A stretch of DNA of 64,000 bases from Alteromonas sp. BMJM2 (GTDB lineage Bacteria > Pseudomonadota > Gammaproteobacteria > Enterobacterales > Alteromonadaceae), in contig NZ_JAPVOT010000003.1 in NCBI RefSeq assembly GCF_027257845.1, positions 62,001-126,000 of the forward strand, in the 5' to 3' direction. Both the position numbers and the translations under genes were made by a program. Below, piece after piece: positions 62,095 to 64,000 of the stretch; position 1 is the stretch's first letter; the number at the start of each line of letters is the position of its first letter. Under the pieces are notes generated by a model that did no database searches, was not told the origin of the DNA, and saw only the letters and a program-made list of their open reading frames with translations.

Positions 62095-64000
62095 ATGAAC
62101 GCCACATCGCTATTACTCTTACCGTTTATTATCACTCGCTCTAACACGCTAGTGTGGAGCGCTTTGACATTTTTGCTATCTCGCGCTTTTACTGGTGTAG
62201 ACAAAGGCTGTTTGAGCAAGCTTTATTTGCGTTCTGCGGTTTACCAAAGTAACGAGCCTACTGTAAACAGGCTTACAATTCGCTCTACACTGTCATTCAT
62301 TTTCATCATAATCGCGCTTTTGTTTGGTCCAGTAAGCATTGCGGAAGCAAACAGTATTTACATTGATGAATCTTTTGAACATGCGCTTATCAACAAGAAC
62401 AGCGATATCACTCAGGCCTCTGGTTCGGCAACCTACTTTGATGTGCTTGATGGAGTGAATACATTTTCAGGTCAACAGATCACATCCGCAAACACGAGGA
62501 AGTGGCTGTCTACCCATATACGTCACGACGGCTATAGTCCTATCTCCCTTGTGGTAAAGGTAGATCGCTTAAACATTGACGACCTTCAGCTTTATCTGCT
62601 TAACGACAATGAGCGCATCATAAAAACGTATCGCTATCAAGCGGGAAAAGGAGACCTTTCTCTACCGCAACCTGTGCCCACTATTCGATTGCCTTTTACT
62701 CTTCAACCCTATCAGAATGTACGCTTGCTCATTGGCATTAAGGATGTTGGGCTAAACCATATTCCCGTTATGCTGTGGGAACGAGATGTTTTAGAGCAAT
62801 ACGATACAAATATGCTGGTTGCACTAGGTGCGGTGCTTGGCGTGTTCACTCTTATTATTGCTTACTTTCTTCTTTCCTATTTTAACCAGCGTATTGCCAT
62901 CCGGTTTTGGCTTTCTATGTCATCACTGGCCATGTTGACGCTATTTTTCATTTTTCACAGCGGACTGGGTTTGTGGCCAAGCTTAACCAACACTACTGAA
63001 GCGGCATTCATAATTGCATCAACCTTGCTGTTGCTGTGCTTTGCCAAAGTAACCCATCATCTATTTCCGCGAGTGCCCGCGTTCCTCAAAGCAATTAATT
63101 TTGTCATTCCTTTTATATGCTTGTATTGCTTTTTCATCGAGTCCACTGTGGCAATTGTAGTTCTACTTAGCACTATTGCGGTAATGGGTGTAAGCCAAGT
63201 TGCTTTGGCGCTAACGTTTAAAGAAAATCGACAAACAAGTCGCTTGTTCTCAATTGGATGGCTCTCGTTTTTTGTCTTGTTTGCAATATCGATTCAAGGC
63301 CTCTATCACTTCATGGTTTATACCTTCAGTGTCTATTTAGTTATGCTGTTTTTTGCCGCCTTTGGGCTGTTGTGCTTAGGCATGGCCGCAGCAATAAAAG
63401 AACGGTTTTACAACAAAAAGCAGTTGGTTAAAAAAGAAGAGATTATTACCAACTTAAACCATTTCTATCATTTATTTAGAAACTCAGCAGAAGGACATTA
63501 CACCTCAACTTGGGAAGGTAATTTAGTGTCTGTAAACCCCGCGATGTATAAGCTTTTTGGGTATACCGATGAGGACGACATGCTGGAAACAGGCGCAAAA
63601 ACATCGGTTTTCTATGCTAACGCTGATGACAGGCAACTTCTCTTAGGTGAACTGTCTCAAACCGGTCACTTAACTGGCAAAGAAATAAGAGCAAAAAGAA
63701 AAAATGGTGAAGAGTTTTGGATTTCGTTGTCTTGCCGTTTGCAAGAAAATAGTGATGGCCCCTATATTTTTGGCTCAATTATCGACATCACCGAGAAAAA
63801 ACAATCTGACCTTAATTTACGCTATTTAGCTACCCATGACTCTCTTACAGGGGCCTACAATCGTCGCCAGTTTGAATCCGAGTTTAAAAGTAAGGTGGCA
63901 TCAGTTTCAAACCCGCCTGTGTGCCTTCTATACTTAGATTTAGATAGATTTAAGGTGGTGAACGATACTTGCGGCCATAAAGCTGGCGACGTTCTCATAA
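62095..64000 (+). CDS. Membrane PAS-GGDEF diguanylate cyclase, 3' end outside the window
   Basis: The frame is open for 635 codons to the window end. A hydrophobic segment near residues 62-82 ending SIAEAN looks like a signal. An extracytoplasmic 7TMR-DISM-type sensor domain (about 95-235) and seven hydrophobic helices (about 240-435) follow. Then comes a PAS domain (about 460-570, HLFRNSAEGHYTSTWEGNL to IDITEKK) and the start of a GGDEF domain (HDSLTGAYNRRQF, LDLDRFKVVND). The GGEEF site lies beyond 64000. The ATG 62095 gives an odd 60-residue leader before the signal, so the true start may lie further in. Confidence 0.82.
   Translation, partial: MNATSLLLLPFIITRSNTLVWSALTFLLSRAFTGVDKGCLSKLYLRSAVYQSNEPTVNRLTIRSTLSFIFIIIALLFGPVSIAEANSIYIDESFEHALINKNSDITQASGSATYFDVLDGVNTFSGQQITSANTRKWLSTHIRHDGYSPISLVVKVDRLNIDDLQLYLLNDNERIIKTYRYQAGKGDLSLPQPVPTIRLPFTLQPYQNVRLLIGIKDVGLNHIPVMLWERDVLEQYDTNMLVALGAVLGVFTLIIAYFLLSYFNQRIAIRFWLSMSSLAMLTLFFIFHSGLGLWPSLTNTTEAAFIIASTLLLLCFAKVTHHLFPRVPAFLKAINFVIPFICLYCFFIESTVAIVVLLSTIAVMGVSQVALALTFKENRQTSRLFSIGWLSFFVLFAISIQGLYHFMVYTFSVYLVMLFFAAFGLLCLGMAAAIKERFYNKKQLVKKEEIITNLNHFYHLFRNSAEGHYTSTWEGNLVSVNPAMYKLFGYTDEDDMLETGAKTSVFYANADDRQLLLGELSQTGHLTGKEIRAKRKNGEEFWISLSCRLQENSDGPYIFGSIIDITEKKQSDLNLRYLATHDSLTGAYNRRQFESEFKSKVASVSNPPVCLLYLDLDRFKVVNDTCGHKAGDVLI

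Noticed and set aside
1..64000. tRNA, rRNA, CRISPR arrays and intact insertion sequences
   Set aside because: No T-loop GGTTCGA-type tRNA pattern, repeat-spacer array or transposase gene was recognised on reading both strands; a covariance-model search was not possible here.

Overview
The window is chromosomal DNA of a marine gammaproteobacterium of the Alteromonadales, most likely Alteromonas or a close relative. This rests on the MSHA pilus gene order, the TonB receptor / tryptophan-halogenase-like / SapC module, the lptM-lysA-dapF-DUF484-xerC-yigB block and the YajR-like transporter next to uvrA. No tRNA, rRNA, CRISPR array, prophage or intact insertion sequence was seen.

Layout. (1) 1-5253, minus strand: MSHA type IV pilus assembly genes mshI, mshI2, mshJ, mshK, mshL, mshM and the start of mshN, tightly overlapped, with an anchored protein of unknown role beside them. 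(2) 6128-10240: glycerol catabolism, glpD and glpR on minus and glpK on plus, with GlpR-type sites. (3) 10544-19638, plus strand: a galactoside locus with a TonB-dependent receptor, a flavin-dependent halogenase-like protein, a SapC-family protein, a sodium/sugar symporter and a GH36 alpha-galactosidase. (4) 19704-23576: a TPR protein, an exported alpha/beta hydrolase and ssb. (5) 23880-30242: Leloir genes galM, galT and galK (minus), a LacI-type regulator (plus), a C-terminal relic of a second symporter, an origin-like DnaA-box/GATC cluster and a lipoprotein with a broken hydrolase active site. (6) 30418-46246: mostly housekeeping genes (yajR-like, uvrA, DnaK-like, ppa, fbp, mpl, ubiX, rraA), plus a phosphatase-glycosyltransferase pair behind a Pho-box-like site. 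(7) 46299-60584: lptM-lysA-dapF-DUF484-xerC-yigB, cysE, uvrD with a LexA box and a diguanylate cyclase behind it, rarD, mgtE and recQ. (8) 60597-64000: a GST, a DUF3630 protein and the first two thirds of a membrane PAS-GGDEF protein cut by the window end.

How the genes work together. Four promoter regions carry the same 15-base palindrome (about GGTAAACGTTTNACC): in front of the TonB receptor, the exported hydrolase, galT and galM. The LacI-type protein encoded next to galM is the obvious candidate to bind them, which would make regions 3-5 one galactoside regulon: uptake across the outer membrane, uptake across the inner membrane, alpha-galactoside cleavage and the Leloir pathway (galE is not in the window). 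With glpK and glpD directly beside it, the block could degrade galactosylglycerols such as floridoside to galactose plus glycerol; this is inference.

The least explained items are the halogenase-like protein with an altered WxWxIP motif, the origin-like cluster at 29144-29341, the Pho-box-like site before the lipid-type phosphatase/glycosyltransferase pair, and the SOS-box uvrD transcript that appears to run into a c-di-GMP synthase.
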